A stretch of 52,030 bases of DNA from Bacillus gaemokensis. GTDB lineage: Bacteria > Bacillota > Bacilli > Bacillales > Bacillaceae_G. Under the pieces are notes generated by a model, which made no database searches, was not told where the DNA came from, and saw nothing but the letters and a program-made list of their open reading frames with translations. The stretch spans positions 33,766 to 85,795 of the forward strand of contig NZ_LTAQ01000017.1 of NCBI RefSeq assembly GCF_001590835.1. The letters run 5' to 3'. Shown here piece by piece: positions 42,673 to 51,929 of the stretch. The position numbers and the translations under genes were made by a program. Positions within the stretch are counted from its first letter, which is position 1. Every line of letters begins with the position of its first letter.

Positions 42673-43503
42673 CTGGATGTGATAAAGACCCTTTGTGCGA
42701 ACCTTACCATCAGACTTGAACTGATAAATATTCATACCTTTTTCAGTAGCATATGTTTTAAAGGCACGCCAAGAGTCGGTGCATAAAACATTTTCACTTG
42801 AAAGTTTATGTCCGATAGCTTTGTCCAATTGCTCTTTTGTTAATCTACCCATTCCCAGTGTCTGCGAAAAAGTCAACTTATCACGGTCCCTTGCAACTAA
42901 AACACATACTTGTTCGTTGCTTATTCCACGTTTCTTTGCGGAACCACCACGTTTGGGGGGCTTTCTATCTTTAATCTTTCTTTGTCCTTTTTCTGAGTAC
43001 AGGAAATAGGTATCGTCCATTTCGACGATACCTTCGAAACTCGATATATCCATTTGTTTTAATGATGATAAAAGTTTGTGCCTCCAGTAGCATAATGTGA
43101 CATGAGATACATTTCCAACTAATTCAGCAGACTTACGAAGTGAGTATCCTTCTATCATACATTCTACAAATTTTATCCATTGGTTAAGACGACGTGTTCG
43201 ATACAGAGCGGTATTTGTAAGGTCAGTAAATGTCATTTTACACGCTTTACAGCGATAACGTTGTTTTTTAACTTCTTCACCATCAACAATAGTTGAATAT
43301 TTACCAAACCGAACAATATGCTCCGACTCTCAATCAGGACAATGATAGCCACTCTTGTTTTTACGCTCAGATATTTCTTGTAGTACAGTTCCTGTCGAGG
43401 ACGATGCAGTAAGAGCATCAATTAAATACTCTCGTAGTCGATGTTTCTCTGCTGGATTTAATTTTTAAATGACTTTAAGAATATCAGTTGCTCTCACGGT
43501 CAT
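42673..43503 (-). pseudogene. IS1595-family transposase, N-terminal part, two nonsense codons
   Basis: From the ATG at 43503: TVRATDILKVI, TAA, KLNPAEKHRLREYLIDAL, then the zinc ribbon HCPD followed by TGA (a Cys codon turned stop), then YRCKACK. The DDE domain follows with VEMDDTYFLYSEKG (first Asp) and VLCTDSWRAFKTYATEKG (second Asp). It ends at GLYHIQ, after which the sequence changes to the DUF1430 gene. A truncated product could start inside, at 43236, but would lack the zinc ribbon. Confidence 0.88.
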
Positions 43504-43587
43504 CACCAACTTTTATATAGTTAAACCTATTGTAGAACGTAAGTTCCTGTGAATCAATTATCAACAACAAACATTAACAGAGCCAAA

Positions 43588-43620
43588 GAAAAAAAGATGC
43601 TAGATAGCATCCTTTTTCTT
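43588..43620 (-). terminator. Terminator of the APC permease gene
   Basis: AAAAAGATGCT at 43591-43601 pairs with AGCATCCTTTTT, with T-runs in the minus-strand direction, 12 bp after the permease stop. The right target duplication of the IS1595 transposon (43585-43592) is within its A-run. Confidence 0.75.
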
Positions 43621-43632
43621 TAATTCAACTAA

Positions 43633-45033
43633 CTATTTGTTTATATTTCTAGCCAAATTACTTTTGTTTTTTCCATATAACATATATATAACAAGTCCAA
43701 TAAGCATCCAGATTATAAAACGAATCCAAGTAACTTCTGGAAGACTGATGATAAGATATAATGAAAAACAAATCCCAATCAACGGAATTACAGGAACAAA
43801 AGGCGTCTTAAATTTCCTTTCTAAATCTGGTCTTTTCTTTCTTAACACAATGATAGAAGAACAAATTAATATAAATGCTGATAATGTTCCGATATTAACC
43901 AATTCAGCTACCTCACTAATAGGGGTAAATCCTGATATTATTGCTGTAATTATACCTATAATTAATGTAGGACGATGTGGAGTCTTATATTTAGGATGTA
44001 CCTTTGTAAACCATTTTGGTAATAATCCATCTCGACTCATTGCAAACCAAACTCGTGAACCTGCAAGTGTGAATGAAAATAAAACAGAAAGTATACCTGT
44101 AATAGCTGCAGCAGAAATAAATAAAGTAATCCATTTTAATCCTGCATCACTGAAAATCTTAGCTACCGGTGCAGCATTATTCAATGTATGATAGGGTGCC
44201 ATCCCTGTAATCACTAAAGACATTCCAATATACAGACATAATGCAATTATTAAAGATATGACTACAGCTCTTGGTAAATCACGTTGTGGATTCTTGGCTT
44301 CTTCAGCTGCTGTAGTTAACGTATCATATCCAAATACTGCAAAGAATACAAGCGCAGCACCACTCATTACGCCATTAAAACCAAAAGGCATAAAAGGATG
44401 CCAATTTGCTGAATCAATGTAGAAGCTTCCAACAGCAATGACCACTAAGATAATACTTAGCTTAATAATTACCATCAATGTGTTGAATTTTGATCCCCAC
44501 TCCATACCAAATGTTAATAATCCAGCAATAGCTAGACTTATAATAACTGCAATTAAGTCTACTCGATGCCCTTCTCCTGTACCTGGAGCCCCTTGGGCCC
44601 AAATTGGAATATGTATTCCGATTTGTTGAAGTAATTCTTGCATATATCCAGACCAACCAATAGCAACTACTCCCACTACTAAAATATATTCTAGTAACAG
44701 ATCCCACCCAATTAACCATGCTACTCCTTCTCCTAATACAGCATAGCTATAAGTATATGCACTCCCAGAAACGGGGATAAGTCCAGCAAATTCAGCATAG
44801 CATAGTGCAGCAGCTGCACTAGCTAGTCCAGCAATAATAAAAGATAAAATAACTGCAGGACCAGCATGCTGAGATGCAGCTACTCCTGTTAGAACAAAAA
44901 TTCCAACCCCAATAATTCCTCCTAATCCAATTGCAGTTAATTGCCATAATCCTAACACTCGATTTAGTCCAGTACTTCTAAGTCCTTCCTTTTGCAAATG
45001 ATCAATGGACTTTTTTCTAATAAAAGCATTCAT
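43633..45033 (-). CDS. APC-superfamily amino-acid permease (cationic amino acid type)
   Basis: 466 residues, about 12 helices. LGLWQLTAIGLGGIIGVGIF is helix 1, ALCYAEFAGLIPVSGSAYTY helix 3, and FFAVFGYDTLTTAAEEAKNP helix 6 with its loop; MSRDGLLPKWFTKVHPKYKT follows. It is a paralogue of the permease at 23497 and of the same CAT/YfnA type. The Met at 45033 has AGGAGGAAAAAAA before it; an upstream Met at 45054 does not. It lies after glnKL on the same strand, separated by about 300 bp, so it may or may not belong to the glutamine module. Confidence 0.88.
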   Translation of the reverse strand: MNAFIRKKSIDHLQKEGLRSTGLNRVLGLWQLTAIGLGGIIGVGIFVLTGVAASQHAGPAVILSFIIAGLASAAAALCYAEFAGLIPVSGSAYTYSYAVLGEGVAWLIGWDLLLEYILVVGVVAIGWSGYMQELLQQIGIHIPIWAQGAPGTGEGHRVDLIAVIISLAIAGLLTFGMEWGSKFNTLMVIIKLSIILVVIAVGSFYIDSANWHPFMPFGFNGVMSGAALVFFAVFGYDTLTTAAEEAKNPQRDLPRAVVISLIIALCLYIGMSLVITGMAPYHTLNNAAPVAKIFSDAGLKWITLFISAAAITGILSVLFSFTLAGSRVWFAMSRDGLLPKWFTKVHPKYKTPHRPTLIIGIITAIISGFTPISEVAELVNIGTLSAFILICSSIIVLRKKRPDLERKFKTPFVPVIPLIGICFSLYLIISLPEVTWIRFIIWMLIGLVIYMLYGKNKSNLARNINK

Positions 45034-45337
45034 TTTTTTCCTCCTGAGATACATAAAGTGCGAAAATAGTTACAATTTGAATTATTCTAGCATAATTATT
45101 TATTTTTATTCAATGGTTTTATCAATGAATATTAATGTTAAAAAATAGAAAATGTATACTTTCTTACTTTAAGTTAGTACATCTTTATAGACACGCCACA
45201 GAATTTTCTGATTTTTAATTGCATATTAAGTAAAAGTGGACGAAAAGGTATACTCTCTTAGGCAGAGTATATAAGCTAAAATATATGGAAAACAATGATA
45301 AATGCATCATTTGAGATTAAGAATTAGCAAGAGTTCG
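45034..45337. other. Intergenic between glnL-like gene and permease
   Basis: About 300 bp, AT-rich, no gene. It must hold the permease promoter on the minus strand; no consensus pair stands out clearly. Confidence 0.4.
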
Positions 45338-46282
45338 TCATTGCAATTCCAAGTGTATTCGTTTTGCTTCAAAATAAAGAACCTGAATAAATTTTTTCGT
45401 ATCGATACGAGTAGGTAATGTTGGCTCATTATTCAATTCTGTCATCTTTCTCCTTACGGTAGTAAAATCAAAAAATCTAGAAGCATAATTTTCGAACTTC
45501 GGGTTTAAAAAATCAGTAAGTCCAAGGGATGCTAAATGGTTTAATGATTGGTAAATTGCCCTCCGGATTCGTTGTTTGGAGGCTTCAATCGATCTTTTTA
45601 ATTCGACCTCTTCGGTTGATTCTCCAAGTCTTTTTTGAGCTAAATTCACAAAAATTTCTTTTAGCGAGGGAAACCCTTGTTCAAACGTTTTATCTTGTTC
45701 ATATTTATATAAATAATCCAGCATGTCCATTAAATCTTTACTTCCGCTTTCACTGGCTATCCCTAATTCGGATAGAAGAAAATGAATGGAATTTCGAAAA
45801 TGATTGATAGTACTTAAATGTTTTTCATTACGGTATTTTTCCTGCGTACTTTGATCACTATCCAATTTAAGTACCATATTGAGTGATTCTTGAATGTTTT
45901 TTATCGATTTTTCCAATCGGATTCGTTCAATGACTTTCTGAACGACTGTTAATACTTCAATCCGGTTAATCGGCTTAATAATATAGTATTCAACGCCAAG
46001 CGAATACGCTTCAGCAATTAATTCTTTTGATTCTACTTGAGAAACCATGATGATTTTCCCTTTAAACGGTGGTTTTATTTGACGAATTGTTTTTATTCCA
46101 TCTTGAATCGGCATTAACAAATCGATAAATAAAATGTCTATATTTTTGAGGATTAGCATTTGTTGATCTAACAATGAACCATCCTCAGCTTCTCCTACAA
46201 CCTCTCCAAGATCCTCATCCTCGATAATGTGAGCCAACATTGAGCGAACCGCTTTCTCATCATCTACTATATAAAAATACAT
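45338..46282 (-). CDS. glnL: Response regulator GlnL (YcbB-like)
   Basis: 314 residues. The receiver domain has the acidic pair YIVDDEKAVRS, the phospho-acceptor Asp54 in LFIDLLMP, and the Lys in YIIKPINRIEV. Instead of a common output domain it has the C-terminal ~150 residues seen in YcbB/GlnL proteins (LYKYEQDKTFEQGFPSLKEI, then KQRIRRAIYQSLNHLASLGL), which bind DNA. In B. subtilis GlnK-GlnL turns on glutaminase and glutamine uptake when glutamine is present. It lies 4 bp after glnK, with GAAAGGGTGATT before the ATG. Confidence 0.9.
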   Translation of the reverse strand: MYFYIVDDEKAVRSMLAHIIEDEDLGEVVGEAEDGSLLDQQMLILKNIDILFIDLLMPIQDGIKTIRQIKPPFKGKIIMVSQVESKELIAEAYSLGVEYYIIKPINRIEVLTVVQKVIERIRLEKSIKNIQESLNMVLKLDSDQSTQEKYRNEKHLSTINHFRNSIHFLLSELGIASESGSKDLMDMLDYLYKYEQDKTFEQGFPSLKEIFVNLAQKRLGESTEEVELKRSIEASKQRIRRAIYQSLNHLASLGLTDFLNPKFENYASRFFDFTTVRRKMTELNNEPTLPTRIDTKKFIQVLYFEAKRIHLELQ

Positions 46283-46286
46283 AGAA

Positions 46287-47603
46287 TCACCCTTTCGAAA
46301 TTATATGATCAATCCCTAATCTGATTATAAAAATCGATCCTTTTCCTTCGGTTCTGTCCTCAAACGTAACATCACCTTCAAGTTGTTCGACCATTTCTTT
46401 TACATACGATAGTCCGATACCTGTCGATGGGTTACCTACATCATCATATTTAGAAGTAAACCCAGGTTCAAAAATTGACTCTTTATACTTTGAAGAAATA
46501 CCGGGACCGTTATCTCCTATTCGAAATTCAACGGAATGATGGTCTTTATTAATGTCAATTGTGATGGTTCCCATATCTTGGATAGCTTCTACAGCGTTTG
46601 CAACAATATTGTTTATAATTGATAAGATTGTGTAAATATGATAGTGAGGATGCACGCCATCAATCTTATACACAAATTGGATGTCTTTCTCTAGTAACCG
46701 GGCGTATTTCTCATTTGCTCGTATAATGATGTTTACCAGTTCATGTACAGACATATAATCTGTAAAACTTTCATCAGAAATTAACTTTGAAAGTCCAGCA
46801 AAAATACGTTGGTTATCTTTTTTAACGTCATGGACTTCACCAGCAATTTTCAATGCCTGCTGCCGTAAATCCTCAACCTGAAAGTTCATCTGTTTGTTCT
46901 CTAAAGAGTCTAAACTTTTGTATAAATCATAAGATTTTTTCGTTATATTTTCAGCATCTTGTAACGTTTTTTTTAAATGAACAGCATCTTCATATAAATT
47001 GGAGATAAGCATAAGCATGTGTTCATTTTGTTTTTTAATGTGTCTCTCCCTTGACTGCGCTTCATACAGTTTCATCATATTGAAAAAGCTTAGAACTATA
47101 AAACTGTGAGAAAACGCGATAACGATTATCTCATTTATTGCCTCTGGTGTGATGGTTGTCTTTAATACGAAATATTGAATCATTAATTCCACACAGTCTG
47201 ATAATATTTCAATGATGCAACCGATAAACCCAATCATCAATGGTTGATGATGAAAGCGTTCGACTTTCGCTAAGTAAAAGAGACAAGAATAAGTAAAATA
47301 AAAGAAAAAACTAGGATAGTGGATATGGAAAGAAGCTATCCAATCTATATTTTCCTTTGTGATGACGTCCATTAAGATACGAAATACTACAACCACTATC
47401 GCTGTTAAAAAACCCGGCAAAAATGCTGGCATTCGTCGAAATAATAACAAAAAAAAGAAAAATGTTGGTGCACCAAAGCTCATTCTAAATGTTTCATTTA
47501 AGGGAAAAGACTTTATTTCACCTACTAAGGGTACTGTAAATACCATCAAAACCAGAATATAGATGTCTTTTTTTACTAAATTACTAAGATTCAAAATAAT
47601 CAC
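46287..47603 (-). CDS. glnK: Sensor histidine kinase GlnK (YcbA-like)
   Basis: 438 residues. The first ~190 form six membrane helices without a large outer domain, so sensing is within or near the membrane. The dimerisation helix has the probable phospho-His in IAGEVHDVKKDNQR. The ATPase part shows NNIVANAVEAI (N box), RIGDNGPGIS (G1) and GNPSTGIGLSYVKEM (G2). It starts with GTG at 47603, with AAGTGAGAAG before it. It is the partner of GlnL, and its place beside glutaminase and an AGCS symporter supports a glutamine-sensing role. Confidence 0.88.
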   Translation of the reverse strand: MIILNLSNLVKKDIYILVLMVFTVPLVGEIKSFPLNETFRMSFGAPTFFFFLLLFRRMPAFLPGFLTAIVVVVFRILMDVITKENIDWIASFHIHYPSFFFYFTYSCLFYLAKVERFHHQPLMIGFIGCIIEILSDCVELMIQYFVLKTTITPEAINEIIVIAFSHSFIVLSFFNMMKLYEAQSRERHIKKQNEHMLMLISNLYEDAVHLKKTLQDAENITKKSYDLYKSLDSLENKQMNFQVEDLRQQALKIAGEVHDVKKDNQRIFAGLSKLISDESFTDYMSVHELVNIIIRANEKYARLLEKDIQFVYKIDGVHPHYHIYTILSIINNIVANAVEAIQDMGTITIDINKDHHSVEFRIGDNGPGISSKYKESIFEPGFTSKYDDVGNPSTGIGLSYVKEMVEQLEGDVTFEDRTEGKGSIFIIRLGIDHIISKG

Positions 47604-47767
47604 TTCTCACTTTCGCCTAACAGTCAGTATACAAATCTATTAACATTAATACAACACTTACTCTATTTTTTACAAAAAACGATAAATAAGATATAAACGA
47701 AAGCATTAAGCGTTGTGAGTATTCTTTACATTCTTTTACTTTAAAACAGGAAGATACTTTGTAACAC

Positions 47768-47805
47768 AAAAATGTTCAGACACATTATACGGTCTGAACA
47801 TTTTT
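47768..47805 (-). terminator. Terminator after the glutaminase gene
   Basis: AAAAATGTTCAGAC at 47768-47781 pairs perfectly with 47792-47805, ending in a T-run. It separates glutaminase from glnKL, which therefore need their own promoter in the ~160 bp that follow. Confidence 0.88.
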
Positions 47806-47841
47806 ATATTCGCTCTGACACCAAAACATCCATGATACTTT

Positions 47842-48828
47842 TTAGAATATACTTAAATCCCATTCTTGTGCAATATGTTCCAATAACATAACCCCTGGTA
47901 AACTATTCCCATATTCATCAATGGCTGGGCCATAAATACCAATACCACATCCATCTTGAAACGGTAGATCCCTCCTGGACCTTGAGGGGACAAGTGCCAT
48001 AATCCCTCCGGACACCCCACTTTTAGCTGGTAACCCGATGAAAGCAGCAAATTTGCCAGAAGCATTGTACATACCACAAGTAAGCATTAAGGCTTTTGTT
48101 AATCTAGCGACCTCTTTAGGGAGGACTTGTTCTTTACGAATAGGATGATATCCATCATGTGCAAGTATAAGCCCTATTAAGGCAATATCCTCTGTATTTA
48201 TTTCTATAGAACATTGTTTCAAGTAAACCTCTAATGCTTCCTCCACATCCGATTCTAAAAAACCATTCTCCTTTAAATAGTATGCTAAGGCTCTATTTCG
48301 ATGGGCTGTTTGCCATTCAGATTGAAACACTTTTTCATTAATGGTGGGACGCTTCTCGATCATTTTTTCAATTAATGCGTAAAGGGATTCTAATTTTTCT
48401 TGTGCCGATGTTCCTGGTAGAAGTGAAGCTACCGTAATCGCTCCAGCATTAATCATAGGATTAAAAGGCTTTCCTGGTTTATGCATCTCTAAACGAATGA
48501 TCGAATTGAAGGCATCTCCAGTTGGTTCAACATCAACCCGCTCTAATACATAAGATATACCTCGGTTTAAACAAGCCGCTATAAAGCCAATTACTTTTGA
48601 TATACTTTGCAGAGTGAAAGGTACCTCCCAATCCCCTGACTTTATCATTGTTCCATTTGGCTCTACTATACAAATACCTAATTGCGATAAATTTATCTTT
48701 TCCAAAGCGGGAATATAACTGGCGCTTTTTCCTTTAGCAGCATAGGATCGATAATGAGTTACCCATTGATCTAGATCTAAGCAAGCTTTTTTTTGACTCT
48801 CAACCTGAACTCTATACTCCTTTATCAT
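47842..48828 (-). CDS. glsA: Glutaminase
   Basis: Hydrolyses glutamine to glutamate and ammonia. Serine-type fold related to beta-lactamases: the catalytic S-x-x-K is in FTLQSISKVI (residues 71-80). NPMINAGAITVASLL and LTCGMYNASGKFAAFIGLPA are glutaminase signatures, with LPAKSGVSGGIMALVPS near the C-terminus. At 328 residues it is of YbgJ type rather than YlaM, judging by context. It would turn imported glutamine into glutamate, which also feeds proline synthesis by proBA and proC. Confidence 0.92.
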   Translation of the reverse strand: MIKEYRVQVESQKKACLDLDQWVTHYRSYAAKGKSASYIPALEKINLSQLGICIVEPNGTMIKSGDWEVPFTLQSISKVIGFIAACLNRGISYVLERVDVEPTGDAFNSIIRLEMHKPGKPFNPMINAGAITVASLLPGTSAQEKLESLYALIEKMIEKRPTINEKVFQSEWQTAHRNRALAYYLKENGFLESDVEEALEVYLKQCSIEINTEDIALIGLILAHDGYHPIRKEQVLPKEVARLTKALMLTCGMYNASGKFAAFIGLPAKSGVSGGIMALVPSRSRRDLPFQDGCGIGIYGPAIDEYGNSLPGVMLLEHIAQEWDLSIF

Positions 48829-48890
48829 TTAACTATGTTCCCCCGTCCTATTAATTTGGTACAGTATGAATTTTTCTTAATAGAGAATAG

Positions 48891-48918
48891 ACAATAAAGT
48901 GCGAAAAAACACTGTCAA
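48891..48918 (-). promoter_or_regulatory. Possible glutaminase promoter
   Basis: On the minus strand TTGACA (48913-48918) and TATTGT (48891-48896) are 16 bp apart and about 65 bp before the start. The -35 is perfect and the -10 weak, as expected for a promoter that needs an activator such as GlnL. The rest of 48919-49326 has no gene; an AACTAACG palindrome is at 49231-49250 and an IS6-like CACTAGAACC remnant at about 49316. Confidence 0.45.
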
Positions 48919-49326
48919 GGCTATTCCCTTTTTCTATAGATTGATAGGTAAGGTAATGTTCTAAAGATATAGTATATTCAAGATTTATGATTTCTATCCC
49001 ATAAACTTACTATTTATAAGCTATATGAATCTCTAGAATAATTGAATATGGTCAACTCAAAAACAGTCATCTTTTTCTTATTCTACCCATCTACGCGGCT
49101 AAACATATATTCACTTGATAGACCTATGATATTTGAGAAATCGTTTTAAAGAAATATACTATTCCTTTTGCTGTTGTTCAGGTCTCTCTTTTCAACATCT
49201 TAATATAGTTGCAATATATTAACTCCTTTTACTAACCTGCATCCGTTAGTTAAGAAAGAATCTGTTTCAAAACTCTTGATTTACGACAATTTTTTATTGT
49301 AATCAATTTTATTTGCACTAGAACCA

Positions 49327-49367
49327 AGAAAGATATTCAGACATATTACAGTCCGAATATCTTTTTT
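49327..49367 (-). terminator. Terminator of the AGCS symporter gene
   Basis: AAAGATATTC at 49329-49338 pairs with GAATATCTTT at 49355-49364 and is followed in the minus direction by T. A near-identical copy lies at 9534-9575. Confidence 0.75.
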
Positions 49368-49368
49368 G

Positions 49369-50799
49369 TTACATACTTTTCTTTTTTGAAGTTGCAGTAT
49401 CCTGATGATGCTCCCAACATTCAATATTTTCAAGCCCTTTGATGCTTCCTTTATAAAAAATAGGATCTTTACCAGCTTTTTTCTGTTTCATGTAATCCTG
49501 TAACGCAGCAAAGGCTATTTTTGATAGTAAGGTAATAGCAATTAAATTTATAATAACCATAAAGCCCATAAATAAATCCGCTAAATCCCATACAAGTTGG
49601 ATTTTTGCAACCGAACCGAATACAATCATAGCCAACACACTTATTCGGTATACCATCAACCATACTTTACTTGTGTGTAAGAATCGAATATTTGTTTCTC
49701 CATAATAATAGTTACCAATTAACGCACCAAATCCAAATAGGAAAACAAAGATAGCAAGACAGCCCGATGCCCAAGGACCGATGTGTTCACTTAATGCTGC
49801 TTGTGTAAGTGCAATACCATTTAGCTCTGATTGTTTGTATGCATCAGAAAGTAAAATAATAAATGCTGTGCTTGTACAAATAATCAGTGTATCCGTTAAT
49901 ACGCCAAATGCTTGAATAAGTCCTTGTTTCACCGGATGGCTTGTTGTTGCCGTTGCAGCAACGTTTGGCGCACTTCCCATACCAGCCTCATTTGAGAATA
50001 AACCACGTTTAACTCCATTCATGAGTGCTGCGCCGATGGAACCGCCTGCTATTTGTTTAAAGCCAAATGCGTTTTGAACAATAAGAGAAAGAACTTCCGG
50101 CATTTTTGTTATGTTGGTAACTACAACAAATAATGCAACTCCAATGTATAACACCGCTAGAAACATCACCTTGTATTCTGCCATCTTTGCAATACGCTGT
50201 ACACCACCAAAGATAATCGCAGCGAAAGCAATTGCCATGATAATCCCTACAGTTAAACGATCTGTACCGAATGAGTTCTCAAAAGCAATTGTAACGGTAT
50301 TTGATTGTACAGAATTGAATACAAGACCGAAAGTAAGCGTAATTAAAATAGAGAATAATACTCCCATCCAACGTTTGTTCAATCCTTTTTCCATATAATA
50401 GGATGGACCGCCGCGGAAACCAGCTTTATCTTTTACTTTATATATTTGCGCTAATGTGCTTTCAACAAAGCTGGATGCTGAACTAATAATAGAAATAATC
50501 CACATCCAGAATACCGCTCCAGGACCACCTAGTGCAATTGCAATTGCAATTCCTGTGATATTTCCTGTTCCAACGCGAGCAGCCATACCAATACAGAACG
50601 CTTGAAACGGGGAAATTTGGTCTTTAGAACTATTCTTCCCTTCCATTAACACACGGATCATTTCCTTTAGCATTCGAAACTGTACAAATTTCGATTTAAA
50701 TGTGAAATAAATTCCGCAAACAACAAGCATAATAATTAACAATTTAGACCATAAAAAATCATTCGTTGATCCAACTAGATCCACCAACAATTGTTCCAT
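49369..50799 (-). CDS. AGCS-family Na+/alanine or glutamine symporter (GlnT/AlsT-like)
   Basis: 476 residues, about 11 helices. It belongs to the AGCS family by QISPFQAFCIGMAARVGTGN, FRGGPSYYMEKGLNKRWMGV and NGVKRGLFSNEAGMGSAPNV, all near-invariant. These proteins import alanine, glycine or glutamine with Na+. In B. subtilis the paralogue glnT (ybgH) is co-transcribed with glutaminase and controlled by GlnKL; glutaminase lies directly downstream here, so glutamine is the likely substrate. GAGGTGATGAT precedes the start. It has its own terminator, so it is a separate unit. Part of its 3' end is duplicated at 9.6 kb. Confidence 0.9.
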   Translation of the reverse strand: MEQLLVDLVGSTNDFLWSKLLIIMLVVCGIYFTFKSKFVQFRMLKEMIRVLMEGKNSSKDQISPFQAFCIGMAARVGTGNITGIAIAIALGGPGAVFWMWIISIISSASSFVESTLAQIYKVKDKAGFRGGPSYYMEKGLNKRWMGVLFSILITLTFGLVFNSVQSNTVTIAFENSFGTDRLTVGIIMAIAFAAIIFGGVQRIAKMAEYKVMFLAVLYIGVALFVVVTNITKMPEVLSLIVQNAFGFKQIAGGSIGAALMNGVKRGLFSNEAGMGSAPNVAATATTSHPVKQGLIQAFGVLTDTLIICTSTAFIILLSDAYKQSELNGIALTQAALSEHIGPWASGCLAIFVFLFGFGALIGNYYYGETNIRFLHTSKVWLMVYRISVLAMIVFGSVAKIQLVWDLADLFMGFMVIINLIAITLLSKIAFAALQDYMKQKKAGKDPIFYKGSIKGLENIECWEHHQDTATSKKKSM

Positions 50800-51336
50800 A
50801 TCATCACCTCATATCAAAATTTCATATCCACTAATCTATATAAAATCACCTTTATTTTCTGACATAACTAACCTCGTTTCATATACACATGCAACAAAGA
50901 CAAAATTTCCTATGAAGATGATATTTCCTTGTTTATACGAATATCCATGACATGTAACCGTACAGCAGAGATCTTGAAGGACATGATGCATCTACATGTA
51001 GATGCTCTAGCTCGTCCCGCAACAAAATAGTTTTTATCCAGAAATATGGCTGTACCATTATGCTTGTTCCGTATGCAGGATTTTTAAATTGTACTTATAT
51101 AGATCCTTTTTGTCTCTTTTTATTATTTGCACAGTAATATAAACTGAATTATCAAAAAATACAAAACGATTATAAGCATTTTCATATTTTATTCTAGAAT
51201 ATAGTCTCTTTAGTTTATAATTAACGCTTCTTAGAAAAGCACTTGACTGCCCTGGTATTCCCTTCTAAATCAACACATGATACCAGTAGATCTACTGCCC
51301 CTCACTTGTCTTCAAATTTTTGCTACAGAACCTTCA
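50800..51336. other. Intergenic with an 18-bp palindrome and an IS6-like end
   Basis: GCATCTACATGTAGATGC at 50988-51005 is a perfect palindrome about 190 bp before the symporter start. At 51313-51328 TTTTTGCTACAGAACC is a one-base variant of the IS6 (IS26-like) right end TTTGCAACAGAACC. No gene is seen. The symporter's promoter should be near its right side, but I cannot point to it. Confidence 0.5.
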
Positions 51337-51830
51337 TTTAAATACTTTGTTTACAGAAGAATATATTGCCAATTTTACAGTATCTCAGGAAACTTTAATC
51401 CTATTTTCCTCTATAGATAAAGAAAATCATTAATAGATTTCCTTAATATCAGATAAGAATATAGAGAAGACCTTTTGCTGTTCATTTATTAAAATAATTG
51501 TTTGTTGGTGTAAATCAAGGTTGCAAACTCGCCCCTTACATGTTTGTAAAAATCCACTCTGATAGTAATCAATAGTGATTAAGCGATTTTTTGCTAATTT
51601 TCTTAAGAACATGGATATATCCCCTTTCTCACTACTAATCTATATAAATAGCCTGTAAGTAAAAGAATATAGGCTAAGTAAAAAATTCAAAAACCATCCT
51701 TTGAAGCGCTTTCAACCCCAAGCTAATAGAAACGTATCTTTAATTTATAATCAAAAGTACAGAATCTGACCAAAAAGTACAGGTTTTTATAAAATAATTT
51801 TTAAAATATTTAAAAAGTCATTCGGGCGCA
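51337..51830. repeat. YolD-repeat family, copy 4 (most complete)
   Basis: About 490 bp repeated at 9690-10180 and in parts at 19078-19463 and 27664-27755. It holds the intact small gene, its leader, the palindrome GAAGCGCTTTC, and conserved words AATCAAAAGTACAGAATCTG and AAAAAGTACAGGTTTTTAT. The conserved non-coding half is as similar between copies as the gene, so the whole unit is under constraint or was copied recently. Confidence 0.9.
51430..51612 (-). CDS. YolD-like small protein (60 aa)
   Basis: MFLRKLAKNRLITIDYYQSG, then FLQTCKGRVCNLDLHQQ, then VFSIFLSDIKEIY. The layout of a first strand ending in 'xYYxxG', a middle 'GxVxxLDxxxQ' and a final 'I..xDIxxI' is that of YolD-like proteins of Bacillus, some of which are encoded beside UV-damage polymerases. 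No polymerase gene is near. GAAAGGGGATATATCC lies before the ATG. Of the three copies in the window only this one is open. Confidence 0.6.
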   Translation of the reverse strand: MFLRKLAKNRLITIDYYQSGFLQTCKGRVCNLDLHQQTIILINEQQKVFSIFLSDIKEIY

Positions 51831-51929
51831 AAAACTTTAAAATAATAATACAAAAGGATTTAGTCAAACTTCTACCCAAGATATTATGGAAGTCTCATTT
51901 TTGTCCAAAGGAGCAATCTATAGAAGATG

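Larger units (their letters stand above)
39365..43584 (-). mobile_element. IS1595-family transposon with cargo, 4,220 bp
   Basis: The ends GGCTCTGTTAAAGTTCAATA (from 39365) and its partner reading inward from 43584, GGCTCTGTTAATGTTTGTTG, agree at 23 of the first 28 positions, including a shared TTGATAAT further in. Identical 8-bp repeats AAAGAAAA flank the element (39357-39364 and 43585-43592), the duplication length of IS1595. Inside, on the minus strand, are the transposase N-terminal part, a bacteriocin-type ABC module, the transposase C-terminal part and an alpha/beta hydrolase. It sits just behind the terminator of the permease at 43633. Confidence 0.88.

Noticed and set aside
42160-43236. 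358-codon frame as one real gene
   Set aside because: It is an accidental in-frame fusion: transposase motifs end at GLYHIQ and DUF1430 sequence begins at the next codon; neither family has the other part.
51690-51730. GAAAGCGCTTTC palindrome as a catabolite-control (cre) site
   Set aside because: It resembles the cre core, but the conserved C near the 3' end of the consensus is missing in each copy, so I mention it only as a palindrome.
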